NCBI GenBank assembly: GCA_023078685.1 | Contig: JALGAS010000001.1 | Coordinates: 3,162,001-3,226,000 of the forward strand | Direction of reading: 5' to 3' | Length of the DNA stretch: 64,000 nucleotides | Source of the DNA: Neopestalotiopsis rosae | Lineage: Eukaryota > Ascomycota > Sordariomycetes > Amphisphaeriales > Sporocadaceae | Shown: piece by piece, positions 34,365 to 45,614 of the stretch | How the letters are laid out: each line of letters opens with the position of its first letter | Position numbering within the stretch: the first letter of the stretch is position 1 | The notes under the pieces: model-generated | The model's input: only the letters and a program-made list of their open reading frames with translations | What the model was told of the DNA's origin: nothing | The model's database searches: none | Made by a program: the position numbers and the translations under genes

Positions 34365-36188
34365 CTACAAGCGAAGGACCTGGCACCGGCTGCTGATGCC
34401 GTCGAATATGCATGTGTTATCAATGGGAATGTATTGCTTTGTGATGATCTTGATTGCCTCCTGTGCAACCATGCCGCCCACTACTGCGGATAGGTCGTGA
34501 AGTTCGCCGCCGGCAGCACGAGCCACCTCTTGGGCAGCTTGCTTAACGCGCATATTGTCGGCTGCACTTGGTATCTTGCCGTAGATGTCGGCCAGGATTT
34601 CGTCAGCAGAAGCAGTAGGGTTATGACTAGTTGCCGAGAGAGCGAGGTAGATGGGCAATGACGAGAGAGGCATCATCATGTCCTCGGCCATCTTGTCGTT
34701 CTCCGCCTCCGAGTCTGCGTATGTCTTGTCAGCGAAATGATCCAAGCTTGCAGGATAATATGGAAATTACCGTAAATACTCATCAGCTGTCGCCCCTGTG
34801 TCGTTGCATTGACTAGTTTGACAAAGGATGCATTCTTGCAGAACATTTCGACTTCTACTGGATCGACGTCCTTGCCACCGTGGAGAGCCTTGGCGATCTC
34901 TAGCACCTCTTGCGCGTCCCTGCGTGCCTTTGCCTTGTAGATACCCTGCAGTTTGACGTATACCTTGGACTGAGCCTTCATATCCGGTAGACTGCCAGGC
35001 AGTGGCAAATACCCATACTTTTCATAGAACTTCTTGACGGCACTTGCAATCACCCAGAACGACGAACGTAGTTCGGCCTACAAGGCATGCAAGTTAGCCG
35101 AGATGCTAGGACAAAGTGGTCGTGTATCATACCTCGCTGCTCAGTTGGTGCTCGAAGACTTCCCGCAACGTAGACTCAAGCTGGGGCTTCTTGATGTTTC
35201 GGTTTACGGCGGCGACAGCTTCTGCAAAATTCTCTTCGCCACCCTCTGGGTTGTTTGTTCTGGCAGCAGCGGCGACCAGCTTGCGGAATTCGATCTTTGC
35301 CTTGTACTCTGTGGGATATTCTCCGTCGTGCGTGGCTTTCCACTCTTCAAGGTAGTGGAGCAGGATGACAACGTAGGGCAGATGGCCATGGTCGTGGTCA
35401 TCCAATTTGTCAATATCTTGTGTCATCTCCTGTGCGAACTCGATGAGCTCGGGCCACGGTTGGGTAAGACGGAGGTCCACGGTCTTTTCTATGTCTGGGT
35501 GTGTGTCAACGATGGGGAAAGCACCGGGTAAGCTGATCCTGAAATACGAGTAGAAACCAGCGCTGTGGATGGCGATGAGCGGAGTACTGTGCTGGCGGCC
35601 ATACTCCTCAATAGCGGCCATGTCTTCTTGCTTGATTGGCATTGTGTACATGATGAGAGTGTACGTGGTTGAGCTGGCAAGGAGTTGCTTGATATCAACA
35701 CTCTCCTGTCCACTTCGTTAGACTCCTTCAGCAAGTTGTACCGGTTCTTCTGCATACCTTTTGCTTAGGCAACCAGTCACTCTGGACCTCTGGGTTCAGC
35801 TCCTGCAGCAGCTCGGCGCAGCATTGCGAGCGTGGCTTACCCAGGGAGTCTTCATCGACAAAAAAGTTGACGCCAAGATCCGACTCGTCAACGACCTTTT
35901 CATCCACAATGGTGTAACGGCCAATGCCTGCGCTGAAGTCAGTATGCTAGCATCCAAGAAGCTCGGGTCAATGAGTTGGTGAGATGCGTCCATACCTGGA
36001 AGCACGAGGTTCTTCAAAGTCTCGATACCAACTGTGCCTGCGCCGGTATTGAGCAGCAAGATGTTTGCCGACTCGAGAGCAGCTTGGCCGCTTGCAGCCC
36101 ACAAACGGAGCTGCCGGTCATACTTCTTCTCTTTGTCGGAAGGACCGTGCAGAATGGGGGGCGTTTGACTCGTCACGATCTCAGTCAT
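34365..36188 (-). CDS. ULA1: NEDD8-activating enzyme E1 regulatory subunit (ULA1/AppBp1)
   Basis: Non-catalytic half of the heterodimeric E1 that, with Uba3, activates Nedd8/Rub1 for cullin neddylation. Start ATG 36188 gives [11 protein letters not shown], then [20 protein letters not shown], the family signature, and [20 protein letters not shown], the ThiF-type nucleotide fold. An intron near 35,940-35,998 joins VLPG to [38 protein letters not shown] and SDWLPKQK precede a second intron. [20 protein letters not shown] and the [20 protein letters not shown] segment are typical. The C terminus [14 protein letters not shown] with final SRCQVLRL is strongly characteristic. Further introns lie near 35,100 and 34,750. 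Length is near 530 residues, as expected. It is divergent from the RING gene, with 903 bp between start codons. Confidence 0.94.
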
Positions 36189-37091
36189 GATGGGATGTGA
36201 CTGGTGGTGCACGAGATGGGGGGTTCCTGGAATGATGTGATCTCGTCTGAGGGCTCGCCGAAAAGACAGGGACAATCCTAACTCATAATCAGTCGTGCTG
36301 ATGTGGGAAAATCAAAGCTACAACGAGCGTGAAACGGGCAATAAACAAGGTTGCTCGTCGGCACAAATGCTCCTTACCATAGGTGAAGCTTATTAACCTA
36401 GACAAACGCCGCCATACTTACCAGGCAATGACGTTGGGAGCTGGCGGTGCTCTTATCTAATCAGTGGTGGAGGGGAGGCGGGGCGGCTGTCGAGTCTTGA
36501 TCGCCAGCCGGCAGTGCCAACGCATAAAGGGTGGAGATGGGTGCCTGTCTGCCTGTGAGCCTGTTGAGGCAACCACAAAGAAGTCAAGAGCTAGCTCTGT
36601 TTTCTGCTATGAAACCTACCACTTACGTATATACTATTGATGACACTGTTTGGCGATTTTATTTGAAAAATATGAAAGCGTATTTGAGAGAAAATTCGGG
36701 ATGAATCGTTTTTATGATTACATGTATCACTGAACATTTGTTGTATAGCATCGGTACAAGTGCCAGGCGCTTATGCACTTCGAGCCGCTCGCCAGGAGCA
36801 TCAGACGTTCCTTCCTGATGTGATCAGGCACGAAGTTAGGTCAATCCAGGTTGTCACTTCCTGTCTGTATTCAGAGTTCCTAAGAAATCACATGAGAGCT
36901 CTTACTCGGTGAACATGCTGCAAAAATCATCAATCATGCAAGACATGTTTATCTCTGTCATTTCGATAAAACATGCAAAGAAAATGGTCCAGAATCATTC
37001 ATCTTGAAAATCGAAATCAGCACATCGAGTCGGGATTTTTTTTCCTCCTTTAGTGTATAGTACCGCTTCGATCCAGAGCTAGGCTACCGTC
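36189..37091. other. Divergent promoter region of ULA1 and the HEI10-like gene
   Basis: 0.9 kb between two outward-reading start codons, with no supported gene inside. The left half has mixed composition; the part from 36,620 to 37,060 is AT-rich and ends in a poly-T run about 50 bp before the HEI10-like start. Confidence 0.5.
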
Positions 37092-38593
37092 ATGGAACAC
37101 ACTTTGCGCTGCAACGCCCTCAAATGTCGAAGAGAGTTGACTGATAAAGCCTTAGTCACTACATGTAGGTATGTATAGACGTGTTTGCTAATATCTGATG
37201 ATCCTGTGTCGTAATTATTGGGGACTGACATAGTTTCAATGCAGTCATATTTTCTGTACGGAGTGCGCAACTCGTCTTGGACTCACGGATTCGAGTGCAA
37301 GGCATTTATGCCCAGCATGCAATGTTTCTCTCACCAATCCCGACGATGCAGTCATTGCCAACCTAAGGCCAACTGAGGACTACAAAACGAGCGTTCTCAG
37401 TGGTCTCAGCCCAAATGTCATCATCGAATGTGCCAGCCGAGCACTCAATTTCTGGGCCTATCAGACCATACAACAGATGTGAGGAGGTCACGCATATGGT
37501 GTGTGTGTGTCTTTCTCGAGGCTGAAAACTCCCAGTATATATCAAGAACACGTCAGCAAGGCACTGGTAGACAAGTATACCAACTTGACCGTCGACCTTG
37601 ACAAGGTGATTACTGACGCCAATACCCAAATCACGACACTCAACAACAAGGTTTCAAGTATGTATCAAATATCCCGACTCCCATTCCGAGATATGGCACT
37701 AATCAGATCTCAAGGTATGGATCTGGATCAGCAAGCGCTCCGTCGTAAAAATGAAGAACTTGCTGTGGCACTCAAGGAGAAGAACAAAAAGCTCATGCAG
37801 ACCCAGGAGCTCTATGATAAATTGAAGAGAAGAGCCATGATGGGTCAAATGCAACACGCAGCTGAGAATGCCGTCGACTCAAACTTGCCATCTCTGGATG
37901 TGCGCGAGGGTGATGGGCAAGGAATTTCCCCTCGAAATGAGGCTGCGGTTCTGGGGCTACATGAAGCCGGCATGGGCCCAAGCTTTCCGGAGTTTCACCA
38001 CGTTAGAATCGGCAACGAAAATGATGGCGGGGTGGATCATGCTCGATCGTTCAACCATCGGAGGACTGGTCTATATCCTTGGGATCAGGTAGCTGGGGGT
38101 TCTGGTGGTAAGTACATTATGTTCCACTTGTCTTCTTCATCATTCATCGCGCCACCGGCTCATGGCGAATCCCAGAAATTCCTCCGACCCCGTCAACACA
38201 CCGTCAACGCATCGGGCTCTCTTCTGGTATCGGATTGACTTCAGTACCCGGAATGCCTGCCTCTACACGCTCTCCTCGTCAATTTGGTACTGGAAGGGCG
38301 GCTTTAGTGGATTTGCCCGGCACTTTTCGCAACACGAGTAGATTGCCCGGAGTAGGTCTCAGCTCAGGCTTGAAGACCAGTCACAATGGAAGTGGCTTGA
38401 ATGAATTTGCAGTGCCTACAACGAGGCCACAAGGTAGGCACATATGAATCTCTCGCAGGTCGCAGACGCTTAAAAGGCTATGGCTGACGTACCAAAAGCT
38501 GTTCAACGGCCTGTACAAGGTCCATCCGGGTTGGGCCAAGGATATCGACCCGAATCTGTGCTAGGCAACTCCCATGGCTTCACGTCTCGTTAA
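37092..38593 (+). CDS. RING-finger protein resembling HEI10/CCNB1IP1
   Basis: Probable SUMO or ubiquitin E3 ligase. Related proteins mark and stabilise meiotic crossover sites (Hei10 in Sordaria, CCNB1IP1 in mammals). Six exons join in frame: 37092-37168, 37245-37478, 37536-37657, 37715-38107, 38176-38433 and 38499-38593, giving 392 residues. The RING is at the very N terminus: CNALKC, TCSHIFCTEC across the first splice, then HLCPAC. The middle is a coiled coil (VDKYTNLTVDLDKVITDANT, then KNEELAVALKEKNKKLMQTQ). The C-terminal 150 residues are Ser/Gly/Pro-rich and look disordered. Short RING, coiled coil and disordered tail is the family layout. Exon 4 uses an AAG acceptor; a competing CAG acceptor 8 bp upstream breaks the frame. 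Confidence 0.82.
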
Positions 38594-38998
38594 TCGTAGC
38601 ACTGTTTCGATCACGAATGATGCAAGAAGACTACGGGAATCTTGACGTCGATTTGTGAAGATTTGGATGAGTATCTGGTAATGGGGTGATTTTGGTAGAA
38701 AGCCAGACTCGATAACAAAGGAATGCGGCTTAATTGATATTTATGCTTCTGCTTTGTGCCATTCTTGACAAGCACGTATGTCAATCTTTCAACCACACAA
38801 GCGTACTCGGAACAATAGTGACCTTTTACAAAGCGACTTCAAGTCCGTGTTGGGCCTTGTCATTATCCCTTCATGTCAGGAGTACTGCAAATATATAACC
38901 CCCCTGGCGCCACACGCAATTGCTTCCGGATGATTCATCAAATTCTTCCAACAATACCTTTCATTTTTCCAAATAAACCTTTCAGTACGTACGTCGAC
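38594..38998. other. Short intergenic region
   Basis: 405 bp between the HEI10-like gene and the next gene on the same strand. No feature seen beyond the probable terminator of the first and promoter of the second. Confidence 0.5.
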
Positions 38999-40694
38999 AT
39001 GTTCTCCCAGAGAAGACAGGCAGTTCCGCAGAAGGCTGGTCCCGCGGATCTGAGGCTCGCGGCTGTATCTGAAGGTACAGTTCAACATCCTCCCCGCACC
39101 ATCCCTCGGAAGCCCGTTGCTCAGCGGTACGATCATGCCCGTTCGGAATTGCCTCGCGAGTCGAGGTCTGAAGCGCCATCCTGGGTCTCTCATGATTTTG
39201 CGCCTCGCACAATGGCACGAGCGCCAGCTCAGGCGCCGGAGTTGCGAGAGAGGAGCAAGGAATTTGGGCACCTGAAGTCACTTTGGTCCAGTGTTTACAA
39301 TCGTAACAGCAAGAAAGGCAAGTCGACCCTTGACAAGGCCTCAATCTCTGCGCCTATCAACGCCAAAGTTCCTCCACGTGTGTCGAACTTTCAAGTTCCT
39401 TCAGCTCCTGCGCCGAGACGTACAGGCCGAACAGATGAACCTGGATCGGTCTCCACCAATAGTCGGTCGCAAACAAAGCTGGCGGAAGTTAAGAAACCTC
39501 TTCCGCCCATTCCTTCCGAGTGGAAGACCTCGAATCCCGTGCACATATCGCCAGCTCTATATGAGGATCTTGGCGAGGAAGGCCAGGATTATGCTCGTTG
39601 GAGCCTCGGTAACTGGTCTCTCGTGGCAGACGACGGGGACCAAGAGCCTCGAATTGCAGACTGGTCCTCGGATGAGGAGGGAGATTGCGGCGCTGACTCG
39701 GATTCAGAGTGTGAAAATGATGGATTTCGCCGGCTTTCAACTGAGGTTGTAGTCAATGGCGAGTCGATTGAGAAGTGGCAACTGTCCAGTGATAGATACT
39801 TGTCCTTTCCCGAGCCTTCCTTTGAGGAAGTAGAGGAGAGGGAATCCACAAAGACACAGCGCCGACGCGGAATGATTTTCTCATCTAATGAGATGGTTCA
39901 GCTGCCTGATGAATCGGACGAGTCGGACTCTGATGACGAGGTTGATGAAGTAGAGACTGACGATCTTGAGGGCACTGCTTCCAGTGAAGAGCCCTCGGTC
40001 CTCGATGCCTCCTTCCAATCGCCTGAACAGGAGCCCTCTCTCGATGATGAGGACTCTAGCTTGGCACCTCATCTACAGAAGGTTGAGATCAAGGTCACCC
40101 CGCCAACGCCAACGCGCGGACGGTCAGGCAGCCTCGTGCACAACGAGTACCTGACCCCGACCGACGCTTACAAGCGCATTGCCGAGAAGTCTCGCAAGGA
40201 AGCCAAGCGCTCCCGGGAAGAGGCGGATTACGTGCTATACCACTGCCGGCCGTTGATGAAGGCTCTCGACATCATCAAGAACGACCCAGAGTTCGCCCAC
40301 CTCGACAGCTGGGAGGGAGCTTTTGAGGTCTTGGAGATGATACTGCGGGAGCGCAAGTACGGCAAGATCGCTCGACAGGAAGCCCGCAACTCGGCCATTT
40401 GGTTTCGCTTCCTTTACGAGAAGATGTTGCAAGAGCAGATTCGTCTGGTATCCAAGTACGAAATGAGCCATGATTTTCTCTTCACCACCCCTACCCCCAG
40501 AACTTCTCCCAAGACGCACGCTAGGCGTGGCGCGGAGCGAGAACAGACAATGGAAGGTAAGTATGGACACTTGAGCTAATCCTTTGTGATTGTTGTGCTC
40601 TCTTTTTCTCTCGTTTTTTTCTTTCTTTTTCTCACCTCTCCTCTTTTTGTCCGGCATCACTTGCACAGACCCTCTGGCAGGGCTGCTACAATGA
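38999..40694 (+). CDS. Acidic hypothetical protein, mostly disordered with helical C terminus
   Basis: ATG 38999 (MFSQRRQAVPQKAG) opens a long exon. The N-terminal third is basic and Pro/Ser/Arg-rich, with KKPLPPIPSEW, a proline-rich SH3-ligand type motif. The middle is very acidic (DESDESDSDDEVDEVETDD). The C terminus is a helical, charged segment (EKSRKEAKRSREEADYVLYH, then WEGAFEVLEMILRERKYGKI). At 40556 the exon meets GTAAGT; splicing to 40669 after a long pyrimidine tract ends the protein as MEDPLAGLLQ at 40694 (about 529 residues). Without splicing it would stop at 40579. I favour splicing. I recognise no catalytic domain; a cytoskeletal or scaffold role would be guesswork. Confidence 0.72.
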
Positions 40695-43600
40695 GCATCC
40701 AATCCCTTTGCTGAACAAGCTCTGGTTGGAAACCAGCACAAGCCAGACTGTCAGTCCACTCGCCTGACTTTTACCTACACATTCAAGGCGGCATTTCTCT
40801 GGCCAGAACTGTCTAAGCTATCTTGGTGTATTTTTGAGTAATTTTTATATCGAGAGACCAGCTATCTTAATGTAACGCTGCAGAGTTACGGATAGCTGGC
40901 GAGTAACTCTCATCTACTAGTAAAGCATGGCCTGGGTTTGAGATTCTTCTGATCAAAGAATCACTTACTCTTGCCATTTTTAATTCGCCGTGGAGGAGAG
41001 AGAGATCAGAGATTTAAGAGTAAATCATCTCGAATCCTTCTCTCTTTCGCGGATTATAAGGCTTAAAAGAGCCAAACCTAGGGGATGCTAGTAAAGCGAC
41101 ATAAGTCGGCGAGGCATCCTCACGTTACTCGAGGCTGCGATGTAAACAATATCTCCAGTTGGGATATGGTCTCGTAGCCTCGTATTTTAACCCTTTTGAT
41201 ATGGTCGGATCTCTGACCTTTTATCTCATATGGTTAAATTATTCATGTGAGATATAGCAACGAAAGTACCCCTCATATATAGCTCCATCAATAGGCACAA
41301 CTGCCGGGAGCGTAAGTTGAAGTGGGAGGCGAGTTGGTTCGCGCGTTACGTGTAGAATCGGATGAGACTTGTTGCATTCACTGGCGTTGCCGAGGCGGTT
41401 ATCTCGAGCATTTGCAGGAGCATTGATCATTTTCAGGTTGTCTGTATAATTTTGGAAGTATGTCTCAAATTACGCTCAAGAGGGCGATTCAATTGTATAT
41501 TCTATATTTCGAGTAGCTATTACCCGTGACTAATGTTGCTGACGTTGCTGCGATGTGTAATTTCTTGTCTCTCCGAGTCATAAATCAGCTTTTCAACATT
41601 TAAGACCAATTTTTCTTTCTTTTTAATTTCTAATCCTTAAGCCCTCGACACTTTTACCTGGCCTATTGCTATACGATATGTCCAAGCATCTGATGTCCAA
41701 GGCGTGTGTGGAGATGTTTTAGGCTGTTGATCGGGTATCATACCAGCCTCTTCTGTTTCCACGTTGCAGACTGACAAGGCCCACAGGCGACTCAGCACTT
41801 GACGATCGGGTGAGCTATTCGAATTATTGCCTCATTGCGCGACAAGATAGTAAAAAGCACTAGATATGTTTATCGATTTTGCACCGTATCACTATGTAGT
41901 CTGATCCGGAACGCTACCAAGGAACACCGAGTTGGAATGAATGGTGTCCAGTTTAGACTAACTTGGGTCAGACTCGTATAACTTGCATACCCCGACTGTA
42001 TGCGCTTCGTGGGGAGATGGTTCGAAATGTTGAAACGGACGATGCACCGCAAGATATCATTGCCAAAGTAACAGCTTGGGGGGTTTCCATTCCAATTCCC
42101 CTGGATACTTGATTCATGATTCGTGAAAAAAAGAACGCTTGGTGCTGCAGGCTCAGAGAGAGAGGCCCTCTTCGGCCCTCGTTACAACTTTTTGCAGCAC
42201 GGCAGCTTACGAAGTCCGACGCAGCCGACCAGAGATGGTTGCAAGAGCTCATGCAGCTATGGGGCAGCAGCCAACGGGAGTGGAACCGATGACATCGCCG
42301 CTTGCAGACGATCACACCTTTTTTTTTTTTCTCTCACTCCCTTCTTCTTTCATAGAAAACTGAGAGCTCCACAATATACTCTGTATTCTTGTCGCATATC
42401 GTTCCCCGTTGTCAAATCGTCTCCGTAAACATGGTCATTGTCGTGGAGCAATTGCAGTGAGCGTGCCCTTGACCCTCTCTCGGGACACCAGACGGAGAAG
42501 TGGGAGCAGAACTGAAGAAGGGAAACAAAAGAAGAAGAAAAAAGTTTCAAAGGATTATTTTATGTTTTTTTTCCCTCTATGCTTGCGCTGTAGACGCGGC
42601 TAGCGTGGTGAAGCCGTTTTATCTGCACATGTGAACTTATCTATTTCTAGTGAGGCCGCGCTTTCTCATGGCGAAAGCTTCGTATTTGGATAAGGTCTGT
42701 CTCCGATTCTACACTACTGTGGTAGATGGGCTTGAAAGGTTGGACGGGAGATGGGAGCTGAACCACTAGAATTCCTTGAATGCCCATGCACGTCTACATT
42801 AGTGTATCCGGAGTGAGGGTCTTTGACATGCACGTTTTCTTCTTTCACTGCCTTGACTTGCCCACCAATCGAGCTGCTAGGGTCGATTTTTTTTGAGGCG
42901 ATCTATTGTGGCTTGCTGCTGCTGCTGCCGCTGCCGCCAGGCCGCATTGCTGCTGGGCAACTAAAGGAGGGGCAAACCACACTTGAGCGATTCTTGGTGA
43001 ATGGTGAATGGGTGTTGGGGCGTTCAAAGTGAGACAGAATCCCACATGCGCCAGGCAGTGAGGCAATTGGTGGGCTGTGGGGGTTCTTGTCTAGACAGAA
43101 TGCGCAAGACAATCTGTTTGATACAGATGAGGGGCAAGACAAGAAGGCGCAACGGGAAGGCCAGGACACATGTACGGATGACAGATGACCACGGCTCAAA
43201 GTGCGTCTCTTATTTCTCTCCCGAGACTTGCAAAAACACCCGTCTGCCGTCTGGTGGGTGGGAAGCCAAAGAAGCATGGAGGGAGGGTGTCGTAAACACG
43301 AATAGTACGTGTGTATGTACTATGTAGATCCTCCAACTGTTCCTACTCCATACGTAGCTATTACGAAGCGTAAAACAGGCCAGCAAGTCAAGCGTAAGAG
43401 GTGGTTTTGTCCTCTGTTCCAGCGCGACAAGGGAATTGATGGGGAAGAGGGGATTACGTATGTGCTCTGATGTGCGCAAGGTATGTGCCGTGCGAACAGA
43501 CAGATAATCACGATCAGATGGAACGACCTCGAGCAACGACTCGCGCTTCCCTCCCGCGAACTCCGGCCCGTTTTTAACGTTTGTAGTGTAGCATGTTTCT

Positions 43601-45614
43601 TATTATGGCCTGGCGGATGGACAAACAATAGACATTCGAGTCAACTCACTACAATTCGAATATGGGCGCTGCTGTGATGAGCCAATGAATGCCAACTTTA
43701 CCACCGGCCCTCGGTTTATCTTTGTCGCTCATTGCATCGCGCGGCCTGCTAAGGTAGGTAGGTAGATTGATAGAAATGTAGCAGGTATATATCAGAGGCA
43801 CCACGGTCGGCCGAGCAGGTGCGTGGATTTTACGCACAAGGATAAGAAGATCACCATTGTCAGCAGCAAGAAAGGGCTGAACCAATCCTCGATGGGGAAA
43901 AGTTGCAAAAGATCAGCCAACAGCCTACTCACGGACTATCAGATGCCGGATGTCTTTATCTTCCTCTTCTTTCTTCTTTGGCAAGCGGGTTGATAGACGT
44001 CGAGACTTTGCATCTCGGGTGTGCTTGGCTTCATGCAAGTCTATCTGGTGCCATCTATCTATCTATTTAGTGTACCTAGTTCATCTATCTAGTCCGTCCG
44101 GCCTTGTATGGATTAGCCGTCAAGCTGCAGTGATGAGTCGAGTGCAGCAGGTCGTGATACCCGACAAGTGTATTGTCTTTCCCGTATTGCCCTTGTCTGG
44201 TTGGTCACTTGACACCTTGTTCGACCTGGGATCTGGCCACTGTGCGACTATTGCTTGGTCAACCCATCCGAGCTGCAAAACATAATGGCACGACTCTGCG
44301 TCTCGTCTTTTGTGTATTGTGTCGTATCGTGTTGGGTAAAAGTGGCTTTTTCGCTGAACTGACTAACCACTTGTATTCGCAATGCTCTAACAACTTTTTT
44401 GAAGAAACGACATCTGAGTGGCTAACCTGTGCCTTCTAGCCAGTGTATAGACTGGAATTCAGGCGGCCAGACAAAAGAGCGTACGGCAAGATCGCCTAAA
44501 AGGTGCACTAAAATCCCGATGCTAACGAGTAGGTACCGACCAAAAAAAGAATTTCCAAGCTTTGGTGCCAAAATCTCTCATCCCGCAAAAGACTGGGCGA
44601 TTTGGGGCGGGATCCACCAATTCCTCCACTGCCCTTGTAGCCTTGAAGCCCTTGGCCCTCTCTTAAGCCTCTCCAGGTTCCGAGTGCAGGAAAAAGCTGG
44701 GCAAGCTGGGCAGGTCTGGCAAGTCAAGCGTCACCTAACCAGGGGTGGTCTGGCTGTGTCTCGGCCAAACCCACAGATAGCGTCAGCTTAGTTGATGCTG
44801 CCACTAACGAGTAGGGAAAGATACATGCACAATCTGCATATCCACCACTCAATCGTCAGGTACCGTACCGCATCGCCCTCCCCAAGTGCAAAAGCTGCCC
44901 ACCACCACGTTACGTATTGCAGTGTTCCTAGGTCACTAAAACAGCTATTTCCTGCCTGCTTCGCCATCCCATCCTGGCTGATCAGATTCCTCCAGGGCTG
45001 CGATCCAGTTTCCCCTTCATCCCCAGGAAAACCCAAACCTCAATCTTGGACGCTTTGGCAATTTCTCTCAAGTTCTCTTCCTCCACCTTCGTTTTTACTA
45101 CAGACTACTACAGTATATTTACCTCTGCAACTCCACCCCCTGTCCATTGACCCGTTTGTCGTTATCGTGGACACGCCTAGGCCCTGGCCCTTGTTTTATT
45201 GTTTTTTTTACCCTTCTCGCCTTTCGCTATCTGCAATCGAGCTCTTCTAGTAGCCCCCTTTTAATCAGCGAATCGCAGCACAGACCCGACGCGCAATCTC
45301 CGAACCTTGAACTCATTCAACTCTGAGGATTGGAACGTACCCAAAAAACGAACACCAGCCAATTTGCGCTTCTCCGTCTCGTTGAACCGCCGACCTCTTT
45401 GTCTTTGACAGCTACCTAAGATTTCCAGAGAGAGAAAAAAACACAAGAGACAGGACAGAGACAGAGACACACGGCACACGCGGGCTGAGATGCGATAGAC
45501 TTTGTATACTTGTCATATCGACACACTCCGCCGTCATCGCGTTAAGCATCCGAGCCGATTGAGGGCGACCCTTTTTACAGTATCTTCAACGCAAAAGCCC
45601 ATACCTCTATTCCG
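40695..45614. other. 4.9-kb gene-free region upstream of the apyrase gene
   Basis: No supportable coding sequence. About 40,800-41,650 is AT-rich with TTAA/TATA-rich words and looks like an old repeat changed by RIP-type mutation, although no element ends are recognisable. The right end (45,050-45,600) is pyrimidine-rich, as expected for the apyrase promoter and 5' leader. Confidence 0.45.
40858..40910. repeat. Two interleaved perfect inverted repeats
   Basis: CCAGCTATC (40858-40866) pairs with GATAGCTGG (40891-40899). AGAGTTAC (40882-40889) pairs with GTAACTCT (40903-40910). The arms interleave, so a single strand could form either hairpin, or both as a pseudoknot-like fold. Confidence 0.65.
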
